The notes: generated by a model from the letters alone, not told the origin. A stretch of DNA of 64,000 nt from Gari tellinella (GCA_922989275.2 OV277858.1:4216001-4280000); one strand, 5' to 3'. Shown: positions 11,259 to 22,399, numbered from the stretch's first letter. Numbers and translations are program-made.

Positions 11259-11560
11259 TCAAAATACAACATGAACTAATTTCCCCCCAGAACTGTAAGA
11301 TATTGGAGTAGCCTCACAGATAAAACAAATGAAACCTGGTTCCGAGGTTATATAAAAGTATGGAGTCGAGTCTGAAGTGGTTCTCAAGTATTGATCATCG
11401 TCACATTTGATCCTACGCTCAAATCTGACCAAAAGACTCAAGTCAAATGCTTTATTACCATGGACCAAGATGTTCTGAAACACCAGCTGAGACCCGGATT
11501 GAACCCAGGTCGCCAGGTTCACATGCACGCTACCACGTCGCTATAAAAGCGTGCTTGCAC
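11259..11560 (-). repeat. tRNA-derived SINE, minus strand
   Basis: On the minus strand a tRNA-like head (GTGGTAGCGTGCATG, then B box GGGTTCAATCC at about 11,495) is followed by a body containing 'aaagcatttgacttgagtc' and 'tgacgatgatcaatacttgag'. Related body sequence recurs at 48,700-48,900. The 89-codon frame across it is repeat-derived. Confidence 0.6.
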
Positions 11561-11599
11561 AGCAAGGCCATTACAAGTGATAAACCTACACGTACACTG

Positions 11600-12240
11600 T
11601 GACATTTATAACTCCCCTGACAATTCCTGAATTTCTATGAATCCGGGTCAAATCCGGCCAAAACTAAATCGGGTCAGGTCAAATGGGCAAAATAATATGC
11701 CTCTTGGTCAAATCACCCCAATAATGCTAGGTCAAATGGGCCCTATACTGTAGATATAGCGGACATGTCCTTATTAATTGAATTTTATTTATTAGTTCAG
11801 TTTTTTAAGTTTGGAGAGAGAAACTATTGATAAGAGTTTCAAATTAGATATGGAATGCAGTATTCAGAGATAGTATTGAAAATTATCGTCACCTAGCCAA
11901 AAAATTACAAACACAGTTTGGATCCTGAGTAGACGCTGTGTTTTGTTTTAAATGTTGTCAGCTGCTTTTTATACTGCAAATCAAAAATATTTATATAGGC
12001 ACTAATATCAAATAATACATACCGGTACCCTACATACAATGGGGGGGGCAGGTCCGTCAATCAATTACACACTGTGACACTAAGGTAATAAGCCCCATCC
12101 CAGTGGAACTCAACTGAATAATAGATGCAATACAGTATTTTCGTTTTATCCATTAGTTATCTATGATCTCTTAATTTGGTATATACATGTAACACTTTAC
12201 TAATCAAGACAATGATCTCGAGCCTCCCAAATTCCCAATC
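11600..12240. other. Intergenic DNA, nothing identified
   Basis: A 'gggtcaaat' rich patch at 11,640-11,740 may be repeat-derived. No gene recognised. Confidence 0.35.
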
Positions 12241-12519
12241 AGTCTTTGTTCACGGCGTCTAATCAGCATCAAAACACTTCGAAAATAAGAATTGAACTCA
12301 GGGCAACAAAAAGGTACAAAAACACCCTGTTGAGGGCCCCGCGGTTGCCGATTGGTATGTATGAACTATCAAACACACCAAAACCCATGTTGATTTCACT
12401 TTTGCGAAGCACAAACAATGGATATTGTTTGCTCGCAACAAACAGCACATGAAACGTGTATCTTATGTATCGAAAAACAGTCATATTCAAATTCAAATAA
12501 AAGTTTCGTTTTCCCTTAC

Positions 12520-12725
12520 CAAAACGCAAACAAGACATCGGCCACAGCATCTTGTGTCTCCAGATTTACTTCTGCCTGCATCACCTTCCACTTCTGCCAG
12601 ACATCTTCTGTTAGTCGTATCGTATGAAATTTCTGCATACGAAGAAGTTATTGTTGTCTTTTTCTTTCTTTAGCAGCCAATCTCGCTGCAGCGCTGAGTA
12701 CAGGTCTACCACGAGGAGGGGCCAT
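12520..12725 (-). pseudogene. First coding exon of a broken gene (AT-hook-like start, in-frame stop)
   Basis: The minus strand gives ATG at 12,725-12,723 and a frame beginning MAPPRGRPVLSAAARLAAKE, basic and with a PRGRP AT-hook-like core. After KERKRQQ comes one in-frame TAA, then the same frame continues as LLRMQKFHTIRLTEDVWQKW and ends at donor TTTTG|GTAAGG (GT at 12,519-12,518). The continued frame and good donor argue that the stop is a nonsense mutation in a real exon. Upstream on the minus strand is a CCAAT-like motif (AACCAATGAG). The Arg-rich helix followed by a Trp-containing segment resembles N-terminal exons of transposon-encoded DNA-binding proteins, but the family is not identified. 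The exon ends two bases into a codon. Confidence 0.5.
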
Positions 12726-13440
12726 ATTTGTTGTGATTGTCACTGATTCTCATTGGTTAACCGGTAACCACTTTGTTTTACAAGAGTTGTCGTTGTTCCC
12801 ATTCACAAGGTTAAACTCTTTTCTTTGTGTTAGCACAATGAAATTAAAAAAAAATATTAAAACGCGAATTTCTTAGATAAAGCCGCTTTCCGTGGAAGAA
12901 CCACGTACTATGTAGTTCAAATGGGATCCCAAACAACCGTTTTAGGCAGGTTTCCCAAAAGCACAATGCGGCTTTAATTCACCTACTTTTTGAACCAGCT
13001 ACCGCGGACAAGCAATTGCACGCGTCAACCACTTGTGCAGTAAAACCAAACTGCGTTAAAAAAATTTAGTATGAATAAACACTGTTTACCTTAAAATGCA
13101 CTTGTCATTTGCGTAAATACACCTACCGCTATAAACTCAATATAATGTGATATTCATACATCGGTAATAATATTACCGGACTCCATTTGATTCCAAACCA
13201 CAACAGTTTTCGCTTCTGTTTGCTATATTGATAATAATGAAATGAATAAACCTTAAACTCGGTATGGATTCACTCACATGCATTATGGTTTGCACTCAAA
13301 TGCACCTTGAGCGAATCTCACCATACCGAAAACGATATGCATTTCCGGTCAAAACCGAACATATGAAACAAGTCTTAAGGACGCATTTCCTAAGGTAATT
13401 GCACAGTAAATCGCACAGGATGCGAGAGCTCGCAAGCGCC
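12726..13440. other. Intergenic DNA, no feature set
   Basis: Sequence upstream of the broken first exon. A palindrome-like TTACCGGT...ACCGGTAA cluster occurs near 12,757 and 13,165. No gene recognised. Confidence 0.3.
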
Positions 13441-13443
13441 AAT

Positions 13444-13678
13444 ATAGTATTTCTACTATAGAGGTTCTTACCTCGAGTTCCCATGGTCACTGTGCACAGA
13501 CGAGTGGTTACATGTTTCCAGAATCTACTTAGCCAGGTGTGATTAGGTTGGTATCAAATCTCCGAGTCATGTATATTGGCTAATTGTGCACGATTAGCGC
13601 GGGCATCCAATGCGCATGCCCGGCTTGGCTTCCGGTGACGGTGTGACACAAAACCAACCAACCCATTATTACTACACG
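13444..13678. repeat. ~233-bp dispersed repeat, copy 2
   Basis: Nearly identical, in the same orientation, to 5,893-6,127. Flanks differ outside TATAGTATTTCTAC and TTACTACAC, which fixes the ends to within a few bases. Confidence 0.8.
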
Positions 13679-13699
13679 TGTATAGGCCGTAAAGAGATA

Positions 13700-14215
13700 A
13701 ATAAAACATTATTTATGGTATATCCTATGCGTCTAAGATTGATATTATAAGTTGCACGGTATAAAATAATTTAGGCAGGGTCACCTGGGTGTATACGGTA
13801 GGCTTGTATGACGGTTTTAGATTCCGAATTTCCTGAACGCAAAGGAATTACGGAATCCAAAACCGCAGGGTGCATTACCATAAATTTGAGACGAAAAATC
13901 CCTAGATTTCTTTTTTTTTCAATCAAAGCTCGCGCTTCTGAATATTTGTCTGTGTTTGTGACTTGCGCTCATTGATTAACCCTTTTACTCCATAGATACA
14001 CTTTTATACGTATGCATTTCTTCAATATTCTACTGATGAAAATAAAAAAGCATAATGAGTCCTCACCCATTACCCAATAAATGCATTTGCTATGTCTTTA
14101 ATTTATTCCGTATTCTGCTTTACTTTCAAAATGTTTTTATGTGATCTCGTGCTGTCAGAACAAGAATTAGGCTATGAAGTAATCGGTTAAATACGTAGAA
14201 CTTAATTCAACTTGA
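13700..14215. other. Intergenic DNA, nothing identified
   Basis: No exon, RNA gene or repeat end recognised. Confidence 0.35.
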
Positions 14216-14516
14216 CTACTTAAAGCCAGAATACCGCCCAAATTTATGTTTAAATCGCGCAATTTCTTAAAACCTTAGCGAAATCCGTTGTCAGGTGCCT
14301 GAAACATGCCCCCCCCCTTTCTTTAAGAACCATACATAAATGTGCCGATTTCTTATCGAGATGGTTGGAAAAATAAGCTTTTTGTTTACATAAAAAAATT
14401 TCGTGTCGGCTTCCGAGAATTTCCGCAAGGTCGAATCAGAGTCACGAGATAGATCCGATTTTCCTTACTTGTCTGGGTTATTTTTAGAACGGAATAGTTC
14501 ATAACCATTAAGGTAA

Positions 14517-14767
14517 CAGTGGAGGAAAACGTTATTCTTTCCCGTTTAAACGCAAACCAAACGCAAACGCATCGCAATAATATGTATAAATGGACAACCT
14601 TTAGACAATTCTGAATATTCATGTTAGTCTGAGCGGCCGGCAAACAGTTTGGTGCCTGATCAGACGCCGGGTTACCCGGCGTCTGATCTGCTTCAAACTG
14701 TTTGCAAATGAAATCATGGTTTTAGCGTTAACGCGTTTATTGGGAAAGAATAACATTTTCTCCACTG
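14517..14767. mobile_element. CAGTGGAGAA-type MITE with central hairpin
   Basis: The left end CAGTGGAGGAAAACGTTATT mirrors the right end AATAACATTTTCTCCACTG. The centre is a hairpin, CAGACGCCGGG-tta-CCCGGCGTCTG, extended by CAAACAGTTTGG and CTTCAAACTGTTTG. Flanking TA is imperfect. It is nested in the 14,221-15,458 element. Confidence 0.75.
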
Positions 14768-14869
14768 TAAGCAAGGTAACATCGACTACATCATCGTACA
14801 CTTTCCTACTTGAGATAAGTATGGTTCCTGTGCAGCACGAGACCGCTGCGCTAACTTTACTGATATTTT

Positions 14870-15100
14870 GTTCTTTCCCAATAAACGCAGTTGTATACAA
14901 AACTATTATTTCCATTGCAAACAGATTGGAGCCAGGTCAGACGCCGGGTAACCCGGCGTTTGATCGGGCTCCAACCTATTTGCTACTCAGATTAAAAAAT
15001 AATAGTTAAAACTTCTAAAAGTAAATTTCCACAGTTTAGTGCAATTAATGATTGCTTTTGCGTTTAAACGGGAAAGAAACATGTATTCGCTACTGTATAC
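14870..15100. mobile_element. Second hairpin MITE unit in the composite element
   Basis: 'gttctttcccaataaacgc' on the left, CAGACGCCGGGTAACCCGGC in the centre and GTTTAAACGGGAAAGAAAC on the right repeat the plan of the 14,517-14,767 unit with a degraded right terminus. Confidence 0.6.
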
Positions 15101-15459
15101 TGCACACAATAAATACAACTATCAATGTTTCTTGCTGGATGTAGGGAATACTCATTCCTTTTAAAGGTTTAGAATGTTCCAATCTAAAAATAACTCTGTC
15201 AAGTCAGAAGAAAACACTAATAATGAGCTATGAAAACATCTTTACCGGGCGCAAGCCGAACGAACTCGGAAAATCTCTGTCGTTGATCGGATGTCAACAA
15301 ACCGATTTAAAAGTCGACTTTTTTCCACCAAATTCATGTGTTTGTCAGATTTATTGCCTCCATTATCATCGCGGATTACTTCTTTTTATATGTTTAGATT
15401 ACGTATGTGTCTGAATTTTCAGGTTTAAAAAATTCGGTATTTTGGCTTACTTACTGCCT

Positions 15460-16375
15460 TTAATCGTATGTTAAAAATAACACTAAAACTCATTTTTAGA
15501 GGATATTGTACTTTATTTCAAACACGATAATCATTTAAATCCGCCATTACAGTATCAATCTATCTATCTTTTCATAATGCCAGACACCACTTTACATGTG
15601 TAATCGGCATGGGTGGGATGCATGTTGTGTGCTATTAGATAATTTTCTTTGTTTATCGGCAGTGAATTAGCAGCGATCACGTAATTGCAGTGGCCAACAC
15701 AAAGAGATACAGAACCGAGTTTTTGATCTACATGAAAAATAAATTTGCTGAATATTTTTCAAAAATTCCGCAGATTTGAACATCATTCCGTAGATCCGTA
15801 GAAGTTGTCAAAAAACCGCAGATTCAGGAAACATCTGCAGATTTGGTCAGCCTGAAACTCAGTCATACAAGCCCGTAAACCCTGCCGAAATGCCGTGTAA
15901 CAAATTTGTTGCCAGTCTAGATCCATTTACAATAAAGCAAGAAAACATGCATAATCTGACAGTTTAACAAACTTGATCCTAAATGGACACTTGAAATTGA
16001 CATTAATTTAGGAAAACTTTGCACTAGAGAACCACAATTAATACAGTCAAACTTTAATGTGTCTGGTCCACTTGCATTTAATAGAATTTACCTGCATTCC
16101 TATAGATTAATGCCATAAACCCGCTTCTGTTTAAACTGTTTCTGTTAAACATCCGTATTTCAACCTTTAAATGTGGCATAGCTACCTTTAAACTTTGAAA
16201 TACCAATATGTTCGGCTCGAACGAATTCAATATAGTCTCTAAGTTTCACTGTATCTAACATGATTACAGGGCTGCCATAAGTTGACATAAAAATGCCTAA
16301 GATTTCCAAATTTGCATTTTTCAAGTGTTATTTTACGAAACGTACCTTTCCCAATCGCCTGTTTCTAGTTTTGTT
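15460..16375. other. Intergenic DNA, nothing identified
   Basis: AT-rich; no splice-bounded exon or RNA gene recognised. Confidence 0.35.
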
Positions 16376-16387
16376 GACACATGGCTG

Positions 16388-16712
16388 CTAAAAGCAGGCT
16401 GAAAGTAAAGCAGAATGCGTCTTAACTCTTTGACCCCTAGTCACGCATATATGCGTCATTTGCAAACAGTGTACATATGAAAAGTACCCTTGTCTATGTA
16501 AACAGCATAGACTCTGAACAGAGAGCTCCTTAAGGAGCCCTTTGATCAGGGTCTACACTGTTTGTCATGTTGACATAATTATATTGTAAATATCAACCCA
16601 AAAAAGTCAAAAATGGACTAGACTAAATTGAAAATTAGAATTGTCTATTTGAGGTGTCAGGGAGGAAAGGGTTAAGGCGCATTCTGCTTTTCTTTCATCC
16701 TGCTTTAAGCTA
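16388..16712. repeat. Palindromic repeat split at its centre by a MITE
   Basis: Left half GCAGGCTGAAAGTAAAGCAG ends at CTTAA; right half TTAAGGCGCATTCTGC continues to CATCCTGCTTTAAGC. Joining the flanks would recreate the palindrome centred on CTTAAG known from 5,430 and 57,865. The interruption is the TTAA MITE at 16,426-16,671. Confidence 0.8.
16426..16671. mobile_element. 246-bp TTAA-flanked MITE inside a palindrome
   Basis: TTAA at 16,422-16,425 and 16,672-16,675 bounds CTCTTTGACCCCTAGTCACG at the left and TCAGGGAGGAAAGGG at the right. The interior has the GAGCTCCTTAAGGAGC hairpin followed by CTTTGATCAGGGTCTACACT. A second copy with the same ends lies at 47,845-48,106. TTAA duplication and CCCTTT-like ends point to mobilisation by a piggyBac-type transposase (family knowledge, inferred here). 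Confidence 0.85.
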
Positions 16713-16799
16713 CCATGTACTAGAAAGAAAGATTTTGGAACAATCCTTAGAAATGGCAACCCTGTGATTACGTCATCACATTGGAATGTGGACATATTG

Positions 16800-17560
16800 T
16801 TCATTACATGTACAGTAAAACTTATTTAAAACAAACTCTGATAAGGCAAATTTTGGCTTAAAGCGAACTTAATTTCATTACCTGGCTGATCTCTTTATTA
16901 ATTCTATACAAGATATGATGCTTAGTGTGAATTTGGTAAGAGCGAATTATTGCTTAGGGGAACTGATTTTCAAGTACCTTCATCCACAAAACGTTTTAAA
17001 ATACCTTCGTTAAAGCGAATTTCATCTTGCTTCAGTCTTCAGTAACCCATGTAATTCGCGCAATAAACACCGTGAGGCATAGGTGTTAAAACAAGATCTG
17101 GATGACTTGTGAATTTATCCATAATTACGATAGGGTATAATTAACATGGCCTTATAATCAGTCTTGATCAGTTAAAACATTTTAAACATACCGTACATTT
17201 TTCATGTACGGTTGGTGTCTATGTGAAAGCCCATGTTCCTTGAAAGTTCCTGGCATTTTGATTTTCTAATTTTTATTATTTTAAATTTTATGAAATAACT
17301 GACCATTATTTTACATTACGTTTCGCGGCTTAATGCCTTTAATTTTCTAAAGAATACTCTTGAGACATATTGACACAGGTCATTAATGAAGGGAGCAAGA
17401 CATCAACTAGTCCAACCTTTCAAGCGGCAAGTAAATAAAGCACATATTATCACATATTTTTGATAGCGGTGAGCCCCATGTCGGCGAAACAGCAAAGTTG
17501 TGTGTCTTGACGGGTGGTTTATGGGTTTGTGGGTCAGGTTGATTACTCTACTAGTGTCAC
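16800..17560. other. Intergenic DNA, nothing identified
   Basis: A 9-bp inverted repeat ACCGTACAT...ATGTACGGT lies at about 17,192-17,212. No gene recognised. Confidence 0.35.
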
Positions 17561-17569
17561 TAATCGGAT

Positions 17570-18445
17570 TAGTGTGTTTTTAGCTCTGTGGCAGGAATTG
17601 CCAAGGTGAACTTTTAGGATTGCTGAATGTCCGTCGTATGTCTGCTGTTCGTCCGTCTGTCCATTCACAATTGGTTCGTTAACACTGTTGCAGCTACAAA
17701 TTGCATCCAATCTTCATGAAACTTAATCACAATAATTGTCTAGTAAACATCTAGGCAAATGTTTGAATGTGGGTCATGTTGGGTTGAAAACTAGGTCACT
17801 AGGTCAAATCATAGAATAACCTTGTTTACACTCTAGAGGCTACAAATCTCGTTGGATATTGATGAAACGTGGTCAGAATGTTTGTCTCATTGATATATAA
17901 CTCAAGTTTGAATATGGGTCATGTTGGGTCAAAAACTAGGTCACTAGGTCAAATTGTAGAAAAACCCTGTTAACACTTGAGGCTATAAATTTTGTCTGAT
18001 TTAACGAAACTTCGTCAGAATGTTTGCTTATTGATACCTAGGTCAAGTTCGGATATAGGTCATGCTTGGTAAAAAAAACAAGGTCACTTGGTCAAATCAT
18101 AGAAAAACCTTTGTTAACACTCTGGGGGCTATAATAATATGTATTTAGGCTTCGCCTATGGTCAAAAATTAGAGCCTTCAGATTTCATCTGATCTTTATG
18201 CAACTTGGTCGAATGTTTGCCTAATTGATACCTATGTCAAGTTCGAATATGGGTCATTTTGGGTCAAAAACTAGGTCACTAGGTCAAAGCATAGGACACA
18301 CTTTTAACACTCTAGATGCTACAACTCTCATTGGATTTGAAAGAATTTTGCTTAATATGTTTGCCTCATTGATATTTAGCTCAGTTAATTTTGAAGGATG
18401 TTTGGTTTTAACTAGCCTTGTTGGGGTAGATCATGGAAAATAAAC
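17570..18445 (+). repeat. AGGTCACTAGGTCA-rich dispersed repeat, copy A
   Basis: Starts near 'agctctgtggcaggaattgccaaggtgaac' with 'gtccgtctgtccattcacaattgg' and continues in about 150-bp modules, each with 'ctctagaggctacaaatctc', 'aatgtttg cctcattgatat' and 'aaaaactaggtcactaggtcaaa'. No protein. The same modules build the repeats at 19.5, 26.2, 31.8 and 53.2 kb. Confidence 0.75.
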
Positions 18446-18580
18446 AAGCCCCGACCAGAAGACAGAAAATTTATTGACTTAGGGTGCAGCTTAATGTCGA
18501 ACACCGGCCTGTTATGTGTTTAACTTAAAAAAAAAAAGATTTGGTTTGTATATCGTAGTTTAAAGAATTATTTATTTCAG

Positions 18581-18627
18581 AAAGCCAAGTGTTTGACTCC
18601 AGAATGATGAAGACACTAAATATTGGT
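18581..18627 (+). CDS. Candidate small plus-strand exon
   Basis: A textbook acceptor (TTATTTATTTCAG) precedes a short open stretch encoding SQVFDSRMMKTLNI, ending at donor ATTG|GTTAGA. It starts two bases into a codon and ends one base into the next. That phase matches the downstream candidate exons at 20,796 and 34,747, both of which start with two bases completing a codon. No family recognised; 47 bp is short, so chance is possible. Confidence 0.3.
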
Positions 18628-19396
18628 TAGAATCGCGTTTGGACAAAGGTGGTTTTAATGACCAATGCATCTCCCACTATAAAGATAAAACTACATTATG
18701 TATCAGATAAAATTTATTTTCATTTACTTAGTGAAATATTAGGTCGTACAGAGAATGAAATCTATATTCAACATTTTAGCGTACATTCACGAAGTGAGGG
18801 GGGACTTATGTTATACTCGCGGTTTAGACATCCAATAAAATTAATAAACTATATGGGCTTGGTCTTAAACTATTGCACATAAGGTCATGAAACGTTATAT
18901 GCTGATGTGCCTCATTGAACAGACCACAATTGAGTGACCTAGACATTTGACCTTGACCTATAGGGCCAACAAACAGGTTTGCGTTAAAGCATGTTTAGAA
19001 AAACCGACTGCAACTACAGTCACAAAACTTCATATGCTGATGCACCTCAATAAGTAAACCATAATGCATTGCGGTTTGGTCACCTATACATTTGACCTTG
19101 TACTCTAGGGTCAACATTAAAGTAAAAGTCTGTGCTGAGAAAACTGCACCTACATGTATGGTCATGAAACTTCATAAGCTGATGCACCTCAATGACGACA
19201 ATGCATCATGGTTTGGTGACTTTGACCTTGACCCCTAGGGTCAATGTTACGGTTTTGTGTTAAAAGTATGTTATTGCAGGAGTTGAGCTTTGTTATATTT
19301 GATTTACCATTCTGTTTTAATAATGATGGGAAGAAGAAATCTCCAACCGGTCTGTCTGAACAATCTGTTGTTCTAATGGAGTGATCATGCCCGATT

Positions 19397-20285
19397 TTAG
19401 CTCACCTGGCACAAAGTACAAAGTGCCAAGGTAAGCTATTAGGCTTGCTAATGTCTGTAGTCAATTGGTTTGTCTATCGGCTTCAAATTTCATGGGATCT
19501 TCATGAAACCCTTCTTTTAGCTCACCTGGCACGAAATGCTAAAGTGAGCTTTTAGAATCGTCTGTCCGTCCGTTCACAATGGTTTGTTAACACTCTAGCG
19601 GCTACACATTTCATTTGATCTTCATGAAACTTGATGACAATGTTTGTCTTTATGAAATCTAGGCCAAGTTGTCAATGTGGGTCATATTGAGTCAAAAACT
19701 AGGTCACTAGGTCAAATCTTAGACAAACCTTGTTAACACTCTAGAGGCTACAAATCTCAATGAATCTAAATGAAACTTGGTCAGAATGTTTGCCTCATTG
19801 ATATCTAGGTCACGTTCGAATGTGGATCATGTTGGGTCAAAAACTAGATCATTAGGTCAAATCATAAAAAAACAGTGTTAACACTCTAGAAACTACAAAT
19901 ATAATTGGATTTTAATGCAACTTGGTTTGAATGTTTACCCAATTGATGTCTAGGTCAAGTTTTAATATGGGTTATGTTGGGTCAAAAACTAGGTCACTAG
20001 GTCAAATCAAAGAAAAACAGTGGTAACCCTCTAAAGGCTACAAATCTCTTTAGATATGAATGAAATATTTTCAGAATGTTTGCCTACATCAAATCTAGGT
20101 CAACATCAAATGTGGATTGTGTCTGGTCAAAAACTAGGTCACTAGGTAAAATTATAGAAAAATATGTTAACACTCTTAGTCTAGAGGTTGATTGTGGGTC
20201 ATGTCCAGTCATAATCTGGGTCACTATAGGTTTAGTATAAATGGTGTACCAGGTGAGCGATTTAGGGCCATGGTGGCCCTTGTCA
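19397..20285 (+). repeat. AGGTCACTAGGTCA-rich dispersed repeat, copy B
   Basis: Two starts ('tagctcacctggcac' at about 19,400 and 19,519) lead into modules like copy A and end 'tgtaccaggtgagcgatttagggcc...cccttg'. The end pair AGCTCACCTGG and CCAGGTGAGC is inverted, so these are the element's termini. Confidence 0.75.
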
Positions 20286-20383
20286 TTGAATTGGAGCCGA
20301 AATTAATTAAGAAAAATGCATGTATATCAGGCAACAAAAGATCTTTTGGAGATTTCATTTAGTCGCATATGTCCATAAAGCAG

Positions 20384-20452
20384 GTTTGAAGTAAAACAGA
20401 AGTGCCTTAAGGCAAAATCTGCTTTACTTTCAACCTGCTTCAAGTTGTCACC
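20384..20452. repeat. GCAGGCTGAAAGTAAAGCAG-family palindrome
   Basis: 'aagcaggtttgaagtaaaacagaa', then GTGCCTTAAGGC, then 'ctgctttactttcaacctgctt': the standard arms around CCTTAAGG, with 'caagttgtcacctgtctt' after it as in other copies. Confidence 0.75.
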
Positions 20453-20559
20453 TGTCTTCAAAACAAGAAATAAGTTATAGGATATAGGGTAAGTTTTTCC
20501 CCTGAAGGACTCAGTTGTTTTACAGAATGAGACTCATTCATCTGATTTCTAAAATAATC

Positions 20560-20742
20560 ACTGCTCTAGAAGCTACAAATCTCATTTGATCTTAATGAAA
20601 CTTTTCTCAAATTTTTTGCCTCATCAAAATCTAGGCCATGATTGAATGTGGGTCATGTGAGGTCAAAATCTAGGGTACTATAGGTCAAGTTTTACATGGT
20701 GTACCAGGTGAACAATATAGGGCCATCGTGGCCCTTGTTTTA
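20560..20742 (+). repeat. Truncated AGGTCACTAGGTCA-family repeat
   Basis: 'tctagaagctacaaatctcatttgat' to 'tgtaccaggtgaacaatatagggccatcgtggcccttg' matches the 3' end of copy B; the 5' part is missing. Confidence 0.65.
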
Positions 20743-20795
20743 AAGTGTTGCATGTAGTTAAAGTTAGTATGTGTATCATATTTTGTCAATTTCAG

Positions 20796-20902
20796 AAAGA
20801 GATGATTTCAGTTTGGAAGATCACGTAACACAGTGGGGGAAAAAAGAAAAAGCTCAGCTAATACTGATGGATCCAATTTATGCGGCTTGCCATAAATGCT
20901 AG
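20796..20902 (+). CDS. Candidate terminal plus-strand exon
   Basis: A strong acceptor (TTTTGTCAATTTCAG, AG at 20,794-20,795) opens a frame of 34 whole codons plus a split first codon (RDDFSLEDHVTQWGKK early, then LILMDPIYAACHKC) ending in TAG at 20,900-20,902. Charged, balanced composition outside any recognised repeat favours coding. Phase matches the donor at 18,627. The antisense frame over the same bases is also open (to 21,023), which lowers confidence. Product unknown. Confidence 0.35.
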
Positions 20903-21379
20903 TGTAAACATACTGTATTTCTCCTTGTAGATACCCAGTATGACTTATAGTTGGGGCAAATTGTTTCGGTCCTCGCTGCTTGTCTGTCCACAGCTTGAAA
21001 CTTGAGCATACATTTTGAATCACATATTATCTATAAAGACTTCAATAAAATATGATAGAGACTTTATAGTTTGCCTTTGGTCTCAATTCAAGGTCAAGGT
21101 CATGCAGAGGTTATTTAAATACTTAATAGGCTGAATTTAACATTGGTCATAACTTTTGAACTTAGTAACATGTGATAGAAACTTCATAGTCGGTATGTGT
21201 ACTCATCTGATAAAGCTCTTGATTTCAATACAAGTTTGGTCATGTCTTACAAAGGTCAAAGTCATAAGAGGTTATGGTAACGTCAGGCATAGTATTGACT
21301 TCAAACTTCATATACAGACATATCTCATTGACCAGGAGTGTATTGTATAAGAACCGTTACTCAGTCATCAGTATTTTAG

Positions 21380-21475
21380 CCCACTTGAGCCGAAGGCTCA
21401 AGGTGAGCTGTTGTGATCGTCCGTCGTCCGTCTGTCCGTCTGTCCGTCCGTTCAAATTTACTTCAAGCGACATCT
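21380..21475 (+). repeat. Start of a gtccgtc-type dispersed repeat
   Basis: 'cccacttgagccgaaggctcaaggtgagctgttgtgatcgtccgtcgtccgtctgtccgtctgtccgtccg' is the head of a common repeat: an inverted CTTGAGCC-gaa-GGCTCAAG followed by a GTCC(G/T)TCT tract. The body continues as diverged sequence to about 23,290. Confidence 0.5.
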
Positions 21476-21829
21476 CCTCTGAAACCGCGAGTTTGAGGGA
21501 AAAACTGACGGTGTTCCTTGGATGCTTCTCTACAGAAATTGTTAAAAATAAAATTCAAATGTGGACTACTTATTGAAATTTATTAAAAAAAGTAAAAAAC
21601 TTTCAAACAAGTTTTTTGTAAAAGACCACTGTTCCCACACCTTAGATATTGCATGAATAGTATCTTCTACTAAATCACTTTCAGAATTGTAAAAATTTGA
21701 CTCAACCCTGGCCATATCAGTGCCACTTGATGCAGGTCTGACAGTAAAAACTCTCTAATGATTCGTTTTTATACAGACTCATTGTATTTTCCAGGCTAAG
21801 AAGCTACCCTTATACTAAATGCAACATTT

Positions 21830-22340
21830 TTGCAAACAGTTTGGAACCAGGTCAGATGCCACATAATGCTGCATCTAATCTGGATCTAAACTATGTGCCA
21901 CTCATTTACATATTTTCTTATATTTAGAAAATATAAGTTATTATTTTTTACATATTTCACATACAAACATTTGGAGCAGACAACAGTTCACCGTGATAAT
22001 AGTCATTTCTCCCAGAGACCGTCTCCTTTTGCATAACTGACCCATAGCTAGCTCTGAAATCAGACCACTGAGATACATAACAGAAATTATGATGTCTGCT
22101 ATTTTATGCTCAAGCACAACTTAGTTCGAGGCATATTGCTTTTGGTCTGTCTGTTTGTTTGTTTGTGTTTTGTTTGTTTGTTTATCTTTCTGTCTATCAG
22201 TCCACAATTAATTCTTGGCCATAAACAGTATGGATCCAGGTCAGATGCCACATAATGCTGCATCTAATCTGGATCCAAACTATTTGCCACTCATTTACAT
22301 ATAGTTTCTTATATTTAGAAAATGTAAATAATGATATTTA
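21830..22340. repeat. Two copies of a diverged GATCC hairpin
   Basis: CAGATGCCACATAATGCTGC followed by ATCTAATCTGGATC occurs at about 21,855 and 22,232 with matching flanks ('catttacatat...tttcttatatttagaaaat'). The hairpin is a decayed CAGACGCCGG-type stem. The DNA between includes a TTTG-rich microsatellite (22,150-22,180). Confidence 0.6.
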
Positions 22341-22399
22341 TTAACCTATTAAACCATACATATTCCTTTTTATGTCTTTAATTTATTCTTCCTCAGAAG

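Larger units (their letters stand above)
14221..15458. mobile_element. 1.2-kb composite element, inverted partner at 36.4-37.6 kb
   Basis: From AAAGCCAGAATACC to GGCTTACTTACTGCC this block is the reverse complement of 37,576-36,380 with moderate divergence. Both copies contain two hairpin-bearing CAGTGGAGAA-type MITE units, the 'aggcacctgaaacatg' block (reverse orientation in the partner) and the GGGCGCAAGCCGAACGAACT block. The open frames in the two copies translate to similar peptides only because the DNA is shared; no transposase domain is recognised. The identity of the mobilising family is unknown. Confidence 0.65.

Noticed and set aside
12425..12673. Overlapping plus-strand frames at 12,246-12,673
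   Set aside because: Antisense to the basic first exon at 12,725-12,520, which has a donor site and CCAAT-like upstream motif.
14716..15009. 97-codon frame with a similar frame at 36,814-37,092
   Set aside because: Similarity is due to the inverted DNA element; the frames run through hairpins and MITE ends and show no known domain.
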